Part shown: piece after piece, positions 1-8,613 of the stretch
Numbering within the stretch: the stretch's first letter is position 1
Layout: each line of letters starts with the position of its first letter
From: Allobacillus salarius
GTDB lineage: Bacteria > Bacillota > Bacilli > Bacillales > Alkalibacillaceae
Direction of reading: 5' to 3'
Assembly (NCBI RefSeq): GCF_007559425.1
Contig: NZ_VMHE01000012.1
Coordinates: 1 to 64,000 of the forward strand
Length of the DNA stretch: 64,000 nt
Notes under the pieces: model-generated
Databases searched by the model: none
The model's input: only the letters and a program-made list of their open reading frames with translations
Told to the model about the DNA's origin: nothing
Made by a program: the position numbers and the translations under genes

Positions 1-104
1 AAGCGCTCTCAACAACGGAAGCATGAGAAAAAGAATCTCTTCCGTATTCGACAAGCCCTCTCAACGACGGAAGCACGAGAAATGGACCGTCTTCCGTACT
101 CGAT
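1..104. repeat. Two 52-bp tandem repeat units
   Basis: Positions 1-52 and 53-104 are two diverged copies of a 52-bp unit. Each copy contains CTCTCAAC, then an inverted pair CGGAAG / CTTCCG about 18 bases apart. The same unit and period recur as a longer array at 54880-55301, so this is one dispersed family. No coding potential was seen. The array may start upstream of the window. Confidence 0.8.
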
Positions 105-174
105 AGAGGTCCCCCCAACAAAATCACTAAAAATAATCCAAAATCCATCCCTAAAAAATTTTGACCAAATAAGT

Positions 175-204
175 TTGACAATTTAGAAGTCTCTCACTTA
201 TACT
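175..204 (+). promoter_or_regulatory. Sigma-A promoter of the gntR operon
   Basis: TTGACA at 175-180 and TATACT at 199-204 are separated by 18 bases. They lie about 100 bases upstream of the GntR-family gene. An inverted repeat covers the -10 and the likely start site, and a cre-like site lies further downstream. Confidence 0.65.
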
Positions 205-220
205 GTATACATAATACAGT
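202..220 (+). promoter_or_regulatory. Candidate GntR/FadR-type operator
   Basis: ACTGTAT (202-208) and ATACAGT (214-220) form a perfect 7-bp inverted repeat around a 5-base centre. It overlaps the -10 box. GntR-family regulators bind short palindromes containing GT...AC, so the likely ligand is the regulator encoded just downstream, which would make this autorepression. That assignment is inference from position and symmetry. Confidence 0.5.
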
Positions 221-250
221 GCACACAAAAAGTTATTTTTAGTCTCATCA

Positions 251-264
251 TGAAAGCGTTTTAA
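251..264 (+). promoter_or_regulatory. cre-like site (CcpA)
   Basis: TGAAAGCGTTTTAA matches the cre consensus TGWAANCGNTNWCA at every defined position except the thirteenth. It lies between the promoter and the regulator gene, where bound CcpA would act as a roadblock. This suggests glucose repression of the amidase/TRAP operon. Confidence 0.5.
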
Positions 265-310
265 CAACAAGAAGTTATTCTTATTTAACTATTAACTCGG
301 AGTGAAACTA

Positions 311-1006
311 TTGGAACCCATCGCCAGAAGGAAAACGACAAAAGAAATTGTATATGACCAGCTCAAACGATCTATTCTCAGTGGGGAGTTAGAGCCAAAT
401 GAAACGATGACAGAAACTTCTTTGGCTGAATCATTACATATCTCCCGTACACCTGTTAGGGAAGCGGTAGGTGATTTGACGAAAGAAGGGCTACTCATCC
501 AAATCCCAAGAAAAGGTTTTAAAGTTCGACGGATCGATGAGGATGATATGGAACAAATTCTTTATTTGAGAATATCGATCGAAATGAGAAGCGTGAAAAT
601 GCTGGTCGACCATATTACCGATGAAGAATTAGAGAAGCTAGATGCATTGGTTGATGAACAAAAAGTAGCGATTCAAAATAATGATCGAATTCGTTATATC
701 GAACTGGACCAAATGCTACATCGCCATTTGCTTAAACTTTCGAATCAAAATATATTGGAGCAAATTTTGCAGGAGCTCTATAATCTAACCCGGCTTATTG
801 GACATGCGGCCATTTCTAAAGAAGGACGGATGGAAGAGGTCATCCAAGAGCATCGAGACATAATTAATGCATTGCGTGAAAGAGATGAAGAAAAAGCTGC
901 AGATTTAATGAGACATCACTTATTGACAACAGCATCTTCTGTCAAAAAACAACGCGAACAATTGAAAAACAACAATGGAAATAGCGATTCAATAGGAGGT
1001 CTTTAA
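311..1006 (+). CDS. FadR-family GntR transcriptional regulator
   Basis: A dimeric repressor or activator of the downstream catabolic and transport genes. A winged HTH occupies about residues 10-75 (SLHISRTPVREAVGDL is the recognition part). An FCD ligand-binding domain fills about residues 85-215, with the conserved histidines of its metal/ligand pocket (for example in HRHLLKLS). A GTG at 302 is possible, but GGAGTG at 299-304 is correctly spaced only for the TTG at 311, giving 231 residues. It is 1 base from the next gene, so they are co-transcribed. The effector is probably the organic acid handled by this locus (inference). Confidence 0.85.
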   Translation: MEPIARRKTTKEIVYDQLKRSILSGELEPNETMTETSLAESLHISRTPVREAVGDLTKEGLLIQIPRKGFKVRRIDEDDMEQILYLRISIEMRSVKMLVDHITDEELEKLDALVDEQKVAIQNNDRIRYIELDQMLHRHLLKLSNQNILEQILQELYNLTRLIGHAAISKEGRMEEVIQEHRDIINALRERDEEKAADLMRHHLLTTASSVKKQREQLKNNNGNSDSIGGL

Positions 1007-1007
1007 G

Positions 1008-1691
1008 ATGTCTAAAGCAATTTACCAACTCGAGGTAGCAGGAGAAACGAAACAGTTAGCCATTCATAAAGCTTTCTGTATCGGTTACACAGGACGAAGC
1101 AAAGAAAACACTTATGCTCATATTAAAGAGCTTGCTGAAATTGGTATTCCTGAACCGAAGGAAGTACCAATGCTTTACCCAGTTAGCGGCAATACTATTT
1201 TTCAAAATGAAACAATGGAAGTCGTTGGTAAGGAAACAAGCGGAGAAGCAGAAGTCGTTCTTATTTTCGGTGATTCTTCGGATGAAGTTTACGTAACCGT
1301 TGGAAGTGACCACACTGACCGAGGGTTAGAAACAGTTGATATCAATAAATCAAAGCAAGTCTGTGGGAAACCATTTGCAACAAAAGCATGGAAGCTTCAA
1401 GATGTTCTCGATCATTGGGATGAACTGGAATTGACTTCACAAGTATACTTGGATGGCGAATGGGTTGATTACCAAAAAGATTCCTTGAAAGCCATTATGC
1501 CTTATGAAGAGATCGTTCAATATATTGATAAAGTAGAAGCGCCAAAGAAAAACAGTATCTTCTTTTCAGGAACTGTGCAATTAAAAGATGGCTTTAAATA
1601 CGGAACAGCTTTCCGGATGACATTTAGAGACCCTGTCAAAAATGACGAAATCTCATCAGAATACGACATCATCAATATTGAAAGGGAGTAA
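1008..1691 (+). CDS. DUF2848 family protein
   Basis: A 227-residue cytoplasmic protein that I assign to DUF2848, whose biochemical role is not established. The C-terminal part (FFSGTVQLKDGF then GTAFRMTFRDP) is loosely reminiscent of fumarylacetoacetate-hydrolase-like folds, but I see no clear metal ligands. AGGAGG at 994-999 supports the ATG. It is translationally tight with the regulator upstream and the amidase 6 bases downstream, so it probably acts on the same substrate. Opening or decarboxylation of an acid derived from the amide would fit, but that is a guess. Confidence 0.7.
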   Translation: MSKAIYQLEVAGETKQLAIHKAFCIGYTGRSKENTYAHIKELAEIGIPEPKEVPMLYPVSGNTIFQNETMEVVGKETSGEAEVVLIFGDSSDEVYVTVGSDHTDRGLETVDINKSKQVCGKPFATKAWKLQDVLDHWDELELTSQVYLDGEWVDYQKDSLKAIMPYEEIVQYIDKVEAPKKNSIFFSGTVQLKDGFKYGTAFRMTFRDPVKNDEISSEYDIINIERE

Positions 1692-1697
1692 ATAACA

Positions 1698-2483
1698 ATG
1701 AAATTCGCGATTTATCAAATGGAAGTTGTTGCGGGTAACCCGGAGAAAAATAGAGAAAAGGTCCAGCAGTGGGTGAAAGAGTTAGCGCTAGGCGAAAAGC
1801 CTGATACAATCGTTCTACCGGAATTGTGGACGACCTCTTACACGTTGGAACAGCTTCAAGATGTTGCCGACGATGCAGGAGAGCCAACTCGTTCCTTCTT
1901 AAGTGAACTGGCAAAAGAGTATGACGTCAATATTGTCGGAGGCTCTGTAGCCAATAAAGTTGATGGAAAAGTGTACAACACAAGCTTCGTTTTCAACCGT
2001 GAAGGTAAGCTTGTGCACGAATATAGCAAAATTCACTTAGTGCCAATGTTAAACGAACCACTTTATCTAAGTGGGGGCCAAGAAAAGGTCAAAACCTTTG
2101 AGCTAGAAGGAGTCAAAATGGGCGTCATCATTTGTTACGATCTTCGCTTTCCTGAATTAGCTCGCCAACTAGCTTTGGACGGTGCCCAAGTGTTGTTCGT
2201 CGTCGCAGAGTGGCCGACACCAAGAAGAAGACATTGGACGAGCTTGCAAGTTGCAAGAGCCATTGAAAATCAGATGTATGTTGTTTCATCTAATAATATC
2301 GGATCATTGAATGGTGTTGAATACGCCGGAGCATCAATGATTATTGATCCATGGGGAGATGTATTGGCACAAGGATCTGATAATGAGGAAGAAATACTTA
2401 CAGGATCGTTGAATCCAGATAGAGTATTGGAAGTCAGAAAAGAAGTACCGATTTTCGATAGTCGAGTGCCACATCTTTACTGA
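1698..2483 (+). CDS. Carbon-nitrogen hydrolase (nitrilase superfamily)
   Basis: A 261-residue omega-amidase-like enzyme expected to hydrolyse an amide or carbamoyl C-N bond. The full Glu-Lys-Cys triad is visible: E42 in LPELWTT, K111 in YSKIHLVP and C146 in VIICYDLRFPEL. Length is normal for a single-domain family member. It lies in an operon with DUF2848 and cupin proteins ahead of a TRAP transporter, suggesting that an imported amide or N-carbamoyl acid is cleaved to a carboxylate plus ammonia. The exact substrate cannot be read from the sequence. Confidence 0.88.
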   Translation: MKFAIYQMEVVAGNPEKNREKVQQWVKELALGEKPDTIVLPELWTTSYTLEQLQDVADDAGEPTRSFLSELAKEYDVNIVGGSVANKVDGKVYNTSFVFNREGKLVHEYSKIHLVPMLNEPLYLSGGQEKVKTFELEGVKMGVIICYDLRFPELARQLALDGAQVLFVVAEWPTPRRRHWTSLQVARAIENQMYVVSSNNIGSLNGVEYAGASMIIDPWGDVLAQGSDNEEEILTGSLNPDRVLEVRKEVPIFDSRVPHLY

Positions 2484-2516
2484 GTTAAAAGAAATAATTT
2501 TTGGGGAGGTGATGGA

Positions 2517-2861
2517 ATGAGCCGGCCATCAGTGGAGTTCACAGATTACCACCAATTTAAAAGAGAAAAAATTGATGGCAAGGTCGATGGACTATACCAA
2601 CGAATGATTGCTCAAGATGACCAAGGTAGAGATTTAGTGAGAATCATGGAATTTGAACCTGGTACGGATACTACGCCAAATGGAGTACAGTCGCACGATT
2701 ACTGGGAGGAAGTCTTCATTATAGACGGTTCATTCATTGATTTGACATTGAACAAAGAATTCACCGCAGGGATGGTAGCATCAAGGCCTCCAGGGATGAA
2801 ACACGGACCTTGGAAATCACCGAGCGGCTGTACAATGTATGAAGTCAGATACTATAAATAA
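2517..2861 (+). CDS. Small cupin-domain protein
   Basis: A 114-residue single-domain cupin. The motif-1 region reads SHDYWEEVFIIDGSF and motif 2 reads PGMKHGPW, giving candidate metal ligands His, Glu and His. It resembles ChrR-type cupins in size and in the HGPW motif. A very strong site GGGGAGGTGAT precedes the ATG at 2517. It is the last gene before the TRAP transporter and is probably an isomerase, dioxygenase or sensor in the same catabolic route. Its function is not assigned. Confidence 0.75.
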   Translation: MSRPSVEFTDYHQFKREKIDGKVDGLYQRMIAQDDQGRDLVRIMEFEPGTDTTPNGVQSHDYWEEVFIIDGSFIDLTLNKEFTAGMVASRPPGMKHGPWKSPSGCTMYEVRYYK

Positions 2862-3022
2862 TTTCTAGAAGATTTTTAACAAAATAGTAAGAAAAATGAG
2901 TTTATTTAAAAAGATAGTGTTAAATAATGCCCTAAATAAAATAGATAGCGCCTCGGAAAGATATCAAAATCCTTGAAGGACAGGGTGGTTGTAAATTAAA
3001 TATAGAGAAAAGGAGTTTTAAA

Positions 3023-4027
3023 ATGAAGAAGAAATTTTTATTCAGTGCATCACTCATTTTATTAATGGTAACGCTTGCAGCATGTGGAGGTTCTGACTCA
3101 GAAGGATCTGGTGATTCAGGAGATTCACAAAGTTTAAAATTAGCACATACAGGATCTGAATCTCACCAATATCATTTAGCTGCAGAAAAGTTCAAGGAGT
3201 TAGTTGAAGAAAAAACAGATGGTGAAATTACAGTTGAAATTCACCCGAACGCGACGTTAGGTAGTGAAGGGGAAGCAGTCGAGCAAGTTATGGATGGTTC
3301 CATCGATATGACTACGGTTGCGCCAGATAGTAACTTTTCAAACACGGTACCTGAAATGAACGTTTTCGGTATTCCGTACTTATTCGAAGATCGTGACCAT
3401 GCATACAGCACATTAGATGGCGAAATCGGTGACGAATTACTCGCTTTATCTGAAGAACACAACATGAAAGGTCTTGGCTGGTGGGAAATCGGCTTTAGAC
3501 ATTTGACGAACAATAAAAATGAAGTCGTAACACCAGAAGATGCTGAAGGATTACAAATTCGTGTACAGCCTTCTCCAGTTTGGGAAGAGCACATGAAAGC
3601 AATCGGTGCGAGCCCAACTCCAGTTGATTTTAATGAATTATACTCTGCACTTGACCAAGGAGTTGTTGATGGACAAGAAAACCCATTGCCAACTATTGAT
3701 TCAATGAAGTTTTATGAAGTGCAAAAATATGTTTCTTTGACAGGACATACGTATAACCCAGCAATTACTGTAATGAACTTGGATCTATGGAATGAATTAA
3801 GTGAAGAACATCAGCAAGCGATTCAAGAAGCAACAGATGAAACAACGGATTATCACAGAGACTTGCTAGCTAGCAAAGAAGAAGAGATTCTTCAAATGCT
3901 TGAAGACGAAGGTGTAACGATTACTGAGCCAGACCGTGAAGCGTTCAAAGAAGCAACAAGTGATGTGAAAAATACGGTTGAAGAAGTTCCTCAAGACTTA
4001 ATCGAAAAGATTGAAAACAATAAGTAA
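3023..4027 (+). CDS. dctP: TRAP transporter solute-binding lipoprotein DctP
   Basis: The extracytoplasmic receptor of a TRAP transporter, delivering a carboxylate to DctQM using the sodium gradient. A lipoprotein signal ends at TLAAC (Cys21), followed by an acidic Ser/Gly linker. The body is a typical DctP/TAXI-like fold of about 310 residues with GLQIRVQPSPV and the substrate-helix region GVVDGQENP. AAAGGAG precedes the ATG. A stem-loop follows the stop, which probably sets excess expression over dctQM. The mature protein is very acidic, consistent with a saline habitat. Confidence 0.92.
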   Translation: MKKKFLFSASLILLMVTLAACGGSDSEGSGDSGDSQSLKLAHTGSESHQYHLAAEKFKELVEEKTDGEITVEIHPNATLGSEGEAVEQVMDGSIDMTTVAPDSNFSNTVPEMNVFGIPYLFEDRDHAYSTLDGEIGDELLALSEEHNMKGLGWWEIGFRHLTNNKNEVVTPEDAEGLQIRVQPSPVWEEHMKAIGASPTPVDFNELYSALDQGVVDGQENPLPTIDSMKFYEVQKYVSLTGHTYNPAITVMNLDLWNELSEEHQQAIQEATDETTDYHRDLLASKEEEILQMLEDEGVTITEPDREAFKEATSDVKNTVEEVPQDLIEKIENNK

Positions 4028-4033
4028 TTGGAT

Positions 4034-4062
4034 TACCCGGGAGCGATACTCTCTCCTGGGTA
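4034..4062 (+). terminator. Intercistronic stem-loop between dctP and dctQ
   Basis: A 10-bp stem (TACCCGGGAG at 34-43, CTCCTGGGTA at 53-62, one G-U pair) with a 9-base loop and no long T tract. It is more likely a partial terminator or mRNA-stabilising element than a full stop, since dctQM must still be transcribed. Confidence 0.6.
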
Positions 4063-4089
4063 TTCTACTTTGAAGTGAAGGTGATACGT

Positions 4090-4551
4090 ATGACTGCTTT
4101 AAAAAGCCTAGATAACTTTATCGGAAAATTACTTGAGGTAGTGATTACACTTTGCTTAGGGTCAGTGGTCATCATTACCTTCTTACAAGTAATCTTTCGA
4201 TATGTTTTAGGTCAACCTTTAACATGGTCGCAGGAAGCTTTAATGATTGCGTTCGTCTACAGCATTCTTTTTGGAGCGGCTTTGGCCATTCGCAATGGAG
4301 AACATTTAAAGGTTGATTTATTCGAGAAAGTTCCGAAAAGCATCAATATTGTTTTGAAAAGCATTGAATTTATCATTGTCGGGGTATTAATTGTCGTTCT
4401 GTTTCTTTATGGTACTGAATTGGTGCAAAATAATTTGAAATCAGGGCAGACGATGAGCATGCTGCCAGTGAAAATGGCGTATGTCTATATGGCACTGCCG
4501 ATCAGCTCAGTATTCATGGCATACTATCATGTTAGGAAGGTGTTCACATGA
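4090..4551 (+). CDS. dctQ: TRAP transporter small permease DctQ
   Basis: A four-helix membrane subunit (153 residues) that pairs with DctM. Hydrophobic segments lie near residues 15-35, 45-65, 90-110 and 125-145, and QVIFRYVLGQPLTWSQEA is a family hallmark. The reading frame is open from a GTG at 4075, but AAGGTGAT at 4079-4086 is correctly spaced for the ATG at 4090. Its stop overlaps the dctM start by 4 bases (ATGA), indicating translational coupling. Confidence 0.9.
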   Translation: MTALKSLDNFIGKLLEVVITLCLGSVVIITFLQVIFRYVLGQPLTWSQEALMIAFVYSILFGAALAIRNGEHLKVDLFEKVPKSINIVLKSIEFIIVGVLIVVLFLYGTELVQNNLKSGQTMSMLPVKMAYVYMALPISSVFMAYYHVRKVFT

Positions 4552-5825
4552 TATGGTTAATTGGAGTACTATTCGTACTCATACTACTTGGAACACCAAT
4601 TGCCTTTGCGCTAGGTTCGGTCACCATTCTTGGTATCGTATTATCTGACGCAGATCTATTAATTAATGTTCCAAGACAAATATTCGGAGGCATTAATAAT
4701 TTCACTTTAGTTGCTGTACCGCTCTTTATTTTAGCGGGAGAGCTGATGACACAAGGTGGGATTTCGAAACGTCTCATTAATTTTTCGAAAACATTGGTCG
4801 GTCCACTACCAGGTGGTTTGGCGATGGTCGTTATCTTGGCGAGTATGTTCTTTTCGGCCTTAACAGGTACAGCGATTGCTGCAGCAGCGGCAATTGGTGG
4901 TATGATGATTCCTGCGATGGACAGAGAAGGCTATGACAAACGATTTTCTGCCAGTATTGTTGCGACATCTTCAACAATTGGTCCAATTATTCCGCCGAGT
5001 ATCGTATTGATTCTGTACGGAGTCATTGCCAGTGTATCCATTGGTGACCTATTTATTGCTGGGGTACTTCCTGGTATTTTAATGGGACTTGGATTAATGA
5101 TTTACAGCTATTTCGTCGGTAAAAAAGAAGGGTATCGTGCGAGTGATCGTCGTGCGACATTTAAAGAAATCATCGTCGGCGCGAAAGATGCTGTTTTGGC
5201 ATTAGTTATGCCAATCATCATTATTGGTGGTATCGTTAGTGGAGTCTTTACAGCAACTGAATCAGGTGTAATTGCCGTTGTCTATGCCATCCTGATTGGT
5301 ATGTTTGTTTATAAAGAAATCACAATCAAAGACTTTTGGCCAATTTTACTCCAAACGGCTAAAACGACAGCGACGATTATTTTCTTAATCGGAACAGCTT
5401 CTTTATTTATCTGGTTCTTATCATTTAATTCGATTCCGAACCAGTTGTTGGATATGCTCGGACCGGTAGCAGATAATCCGATTCTGTTGCTCTTATTGAT
5501 TAACGTTATTCTGTTGATTGCGGGTACATTTATCGATACGATTAGTGCCGTTTCTATTTTTACGCCATTATTTTTGCCATTGGCATTAGCGGCGGGCGTT
5601 GATCCAATCCATTTCGGAATTATTTTATCCGTGAACTTAACGATTGGAATGGTGACACCACCACTTGGCGTTTGCTTGTTTGTTACATCTTCCATTGCGA
5701 AAATTACAGTACCGAAGATGTTCAAATATTTATTCCCTCAAGTCGGTGTACTCATTTTAGTATTGATTATTGTCACGTATATCCCAGAATTGATTTTATT
5801 CCCTGTTGAATTGTTTGTAGATTAA
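4548..5825 (+). CDS. dctM: TRAP transporter large permease DctM
   Basis: A 425-residue integral membrane protein with about 12 hydrophobic helices, of the ion-transporter superfamily that carries the sodium/solute symport. Conserved segments include SALTGTAIAAAAAIGG, IGPIIPPSIV and VTPPLGVCLFV. It overlaps dctQ by four bases and is preceded by AGGAAGGTG inside dctQ. It ends the operon at a clear terminator. The substrate class, C4-dicarboxylate or another organic acid, is decided by DctP and is not certain here. Confidence 0.93.
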   Translation: MIWLIGVLFVLILLGTPIAFALGSVTILGIVLSDADLLINVPRQIFGGINNFTLVAVPLFILAGELMTQGGISKRLINFSKTLVGPLPGGLAMVVILASMFFSALTGTAIAAAAAIGGMMIPAMDREGYDKRFSASIVATSSTIGPIIPPSIVLILYGVIASVSIGDLFIAGVLPGILMGLGLMIYSYFVGKKEGYRASDRRATFKEIIVGAKDAVLALVMPIIIIGGIVSGVFTATESGVIAVVYAILIGMFVYKEITIKDFWPILLQTAKTTATIIFLIGTASLFIWFLSFNSIPNQLLDMLGPVADNPILLLLLINVILLIAGTFIDTISAVSIFTPLFLPLALAAGVDPIHFGIILSVNLTIGMVTPPLGVCLFVTSSIAKITVPKMFKYLFPQVGVLILVLIIVTYIPELILFPVELFVD

Positions 5826-5830
5826 GAGAA

Positions 5831-5878
5831 GACCCTTGAATGATATACGGATGTCCGTGTGTTGTTCGAGGGTTTTTT
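5831..5878 (+). terminator. Terminator of the dctPQM operon
   Basis: ACCCTTGAA (5832-5840) pairs with TTCGAGGGT (5865-5873) with one G-U pair, followed by six T residues. An inner hairpin ACGGATGTCCGT is nested in the loop. Confidence 0.8.
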
Positions 5879-5882
5879 GAAT

Positions 5883-6125
5883 CTAATTAACGACTTGAAT
5901 ACTCTCAAAAGCTGCAACGAATCCTGTCATTATAGCTATAATCAAAACTAATAGACTTAACCCGACTCGTTGATCTTTCCAATAAGTAAAGGAAACGATC
6001 AACAGGAAGAACATACCTACTATGTAATAAAGGAAAGAAGGGATCTGTAACTGGTCATTAAACAAACGAATTAAAAATAACACTAAAAGAATACCCGCGA
6101 AAAGTTTCGTTAAGTTTTGTGTCAT
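5883..6125 (-). CDS. Small three-helix membrane protein
   Basis: An 80-residue protein not recognised as a named family. Three hydrophobic segments lie at about residues 7-20, 28-47 and 53-72, separated by a short KDQR turn. AGAGGTGA lies upstream of the ATG with good spacing, which argues for a real gene. It stands alone on the minus strand between the TRAP operon and the sensor kinase, sharing the upstream gap with the kinase as a divergent pair. Role unknown. Confidence 0.6.
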   Translation of the reverse strand: MTQNLTKLFAGILLVLFLIRLFNDQLQIPSFLYYIVGMFFLLIVSFTYWKDQRVGLSLLVLIIAIMTGFVAAFESIQVVN

Positions 6126-6197
6126 TTGTCGTCACCTCTTCCGAAAAAATCAATTTCAAAATATTAAAAGCTTACTAACATTTGCAGGCTCACCATG

Positions 6198-6220
6198 TTA
6201 ATCTATTGATAATAGATTAA
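6198..6220 (+). promoter_or_regulatory. Perfect 10-bp inverted repeat before the sensor kinase
   Basis: TTAATCTATT and AATAGATTAA form perfect arms around GAT and end directly at the ribosome binding site AAGGAAGG of the kinase gene. It could be an operator for the divergent promoters or an mRNA hairpin that hides the binding site. Which is not decidable by eye. Confidence 0.5.
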
Positions 6221-6235
6221 GGAAGGAACAAGACT

Positions 6236-7834
6236 ATGGCAAGTAAATTTTCATTGCAAACAAAAATTATGACGATGCTCATTACCCTTTTGTTTATCGT
6301 TACTTTTTCATTAACGGCTATCAATTCATACATAGAATACAATCAGATTAAAGATCATATGGGGCAACGGGCGCTTGATGTAGCTACTTCCATCTCATTA
6401 ATGCCGGAAGTAATCAAAGCTTTTGATGATCAAAATCCGACAGAAACAATCCAACCAATTGTGGAAGATATCCGGAAGCGAATTGGCTCTGAGTTTATTG
6501 TTGTCGGTGATGCTGAAAGTACTCGAATTGCTCACCCTGAAACACATAAAATCGGTAAAAAGATGGTCGGTGGGGATAACGACAAAGCGCTAGTTCATGG
6601 TGAATACTATAAATCAGAAGCAGTCGGTTCACTAGGTCCTTCTTTAAGAGGAAAAGCGCCAATCATCAATCAAGACGGACAAATTATCGGAATCGTCTCA
6701 GTCGGTTTTATGATCGAAGATATTAAAGGAAAGATTTTCGACCGATTGAATGACTTGTTTTTATTTTCCTTGCTCGTACTATTAATCGGAGCAATTGGCG
6801 GGATATTCCTTGCTAGGAGCATTCGAAAAGATATATTAGGGCTTGAGCCGCGTGAAATCGTCAGTCTATATCGAGACCGAAAAGCCGTTTTACGCTCGGT
6901 GAAAGAAGGGATTATCGCAGTTGATCAAAATGGAATGATTACGCTTTTGAATCATTCAGCGAGAAAGATGCTCGGCCTCGATGAACGTGCCAAATATAAA
7001 CATATTGAAGAAGTCTTACCGAATACAAAAATGCAAGAAGTCTTACGAAGTGGAGAACCACACATTGATGAAGAAATTATTTTGAGAGACCGGCATGTAA
7101 TCGTCAACCGGATTCCGTTACATGATAATGGCGAGACGGTAGGTGTTGTAGCTAGTTTCCGAGATAAAACGGAGATGCAGCAAATGATCAATGCACTATC
7201 TGAAGTGAAAAGTTACTCGGAAGATCTACGTGCACAAACACATGAATTTACGAATAAACTGTATGTTTTGTCGGGGTTATTACAACTCGGTCATTATCAA
7301 GAAGCAATTGATTTAATTCAAGAGGAATCTTATTTCTACCAACAACAAACAAAAAGCTTATTTGAACACATTAAAGATGAACCTGTACAAGCGATTTTAC
7401 TCGGGAAACTTGGAAAAGCTTCAGAGAAAAAGATTGAATTCACTGTGGACGAGAATAGTCAGCTTGATCAATTGCCCGAGCATTTGACGACATCGAAGCT
7501 AACGACCATTTTAGGTAACTTATTTGATAATGCGATGGATGCTGTTCAAGCGCAAGAAGATCGTCAGGTTACGTTTTTTGCGACAGACCTTGGGAAGGAT
7601 ATCATTTTCGAAGTCAGTGACAACGGTCCAGGTATTCCAGAAGATAAGCAAACGGATATCTTTTCAAGAGGATTCTCGACAAAAGAGAAAAACAGAGGTT
7701 TTGGGTTGCCAATTGTCGAAGAAGTAGTCGCGGATTTACAAGGTACGATTAGTTTTGATACCGATTCACACGGAACTGTGTTTACTGTTTATTTACCGAA
7801 AATTTTAAGTGATCAACAAAGCGAGGTGGGTTAA
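6236..7834 (+). CDS. CitA/DcuS-type carboxylate sensor histidine kinase
   Basis: A membrane sensor (532 residues). TM1 spans about 12-30, an extracellular sCache/PDC domain about 33-168, TM2 about 172-194, a PAS domain about 212-315, and a transmitter follows with phospho-acceptor H336 in RAQTHEFTNKL, the signature of the CitA/DcuS/DctS subfamily. The N box is GNLFDNAMDAV and the G boxes are SDNGPGIP and GFGLPIVEEV. It is coupled to the response regulator by a 1-2 base junction and lies directly before tctCBA, so it probably senses an external tri- or dicarboxylate and induces that transporter. Confidence 0.9.
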   Translation: MASKFSLQTKIMTMLITLLFIVTFSLTAINSYIEYNQIKDHMGQRALDVATSISLMPEVIKAFDDQNPTETIQPIVEDIRKRIGSEFIVVGDAESTRIAHPETHKIGKKMVGGDNDKALVHGEYYKSEAVGSLGPSLRGKAPIINQDGQIIGIVSVGFMIEDIKGKIFDRLNDLFLFSLLVLLIGAIGGIFLARSIRKDILGLEPREIVSLYRDRKAVLRSVKEGIIAVDQNGMITLLNHSARKMLGLDERAKYKHIEEVLPNTKMQEVLRSGEPHIDEEIILRDRHVIVNRIPLHDNGETVGVVASFRDKTEMQQMINALSEVKSYSEDLRAQTHEFTNKLYVLSGLLQLGHYQEAIDLIQEESYFYQQQTKSLFEHIKDEPVQAILLGKLGKASEKKIEFTVDENSQLDQLPEHLTTSKLTTILGNLFDNAMDAVQAQEDRQVTFFATDLGKDIIFEVSDNGPGIPEDKQTDIFSRGFSTKEKNRGFGLPIVEEVVADLQGTISFDTDSHGTVFTVYLPKILSDQQSEVG

Positions 7835-7835
7835 T

Positions 7836-8507
7836 GTGTTACGGATTGGAATAGCTGAAGATGATTTCCGGGTCGCTTCGATTCATGAAGGATTTTTATC
7901 TAAAATGAACGACGTGAAGATCATATTCAAAGAATTAAATGCAGAAGATACGATGAAGAAAATCAAATCCGTAGAGATTGACTTATTGTTATTGGATATT
8001 TATATGCCTGATCGCCTCGGGACGGAATTGATTAATGACATTCGGAAGATTAAACCAGAGCTTGGCATTATCATGATTAGTGCAGCCACTGAAAAAGAAG
8101 TCGTGAAGCAAGCACTTCAATTAGGTGTGTTTGATTATATTATAAAGCCTGTTACAATGGATCGGTTTATTGAAACGATTGAAAAGTATCGAAAGTTTCA
8201 ATTGGAATTAGGGAAAAAGGAAGAAGTCGATCAAACGTTTCTCGATCAGTATTTTGGCTTCCAATCAAAAAGCGAACTGAAAGAAGATACACCAAAAGGA
8301 ATCGATCCCTTGAGCCTGCAAAAGGTGAACAAAATTCTAAAAGAAGAAAAAGGGATTACAGCAGAAGAAATGGGGAAGCGAATGGGAGCGTCGAGAACGA
8401 CTGCAAGAAGATATTTGGAGTATTTGATTTCGATTGGTGAATGCTACGCAGAATTGGAATACGGAATTGTCGGTCGACCAGAAAGACGTTATTACTCAAA
8501 TAACTAA
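7836..8507 (+). CDS. CitB/DcuR-type response regulator
   Basis: A cytoplasmic regulator of 223 residues. The receiver domain has acidic D9/D10, phospho-acceptor D54 in LLLLDIYMPDR and the switch lysine in DYIIKPV. The C-terminal HTH (about 155-215, ITAEEMGKRMGASRTTARRYL) is of the DcuR/CitB type. The frame is open upstream, but GAGGTGGG at 7823-7830 is spaced for the GTG at 7836, immediately after the kinase stop. The partner is the adjacent kinase and the probable target is the tctC promoter about 200 bases downstream. Confidence 0.9.
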   Translation: MLRIGIAEDDFRVASIHEGFLSKMNDVKIIFKELNAEDTMKKIKSVEIDLLLLDIYMPDRLGTELINDIRKIKPELGIIMISAATEKEVVKQALQLGVFDYIIKPVTMDRFIETIEKYRKFQLELGKKEEVDQTFLDQYFGFQSKSELKEDTPKGIDPLSLQKVNKILKEEKGITAEEMGKRMGASRTTARRYLEYLISIGECYAELEYGIVGRPERRYYSNN

Positions 8508-8527
8508 TTATTAGATATATGAAACTT

Positions 8528-8560
8528 ACCTCAACCAGTTGTTCGGGTTGGGGATTTTTT
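8528..8560 (+). terminator. Terminator after the two-component genes
   Basis: CCTCAACC (8529-8536) pairs with GGTTGGGG (8546-8553), one G-U pair, followed by ATTTTTT. It separates the regulatory operon from tctCBA, which then needs its own promoter. Confidence 0.85.
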
Positions 8561-8613
8561 ATGTCTTCCGTGAACAAAATGAACAAAAACAACTTAATAG
8601 ATTTAATTTTACT

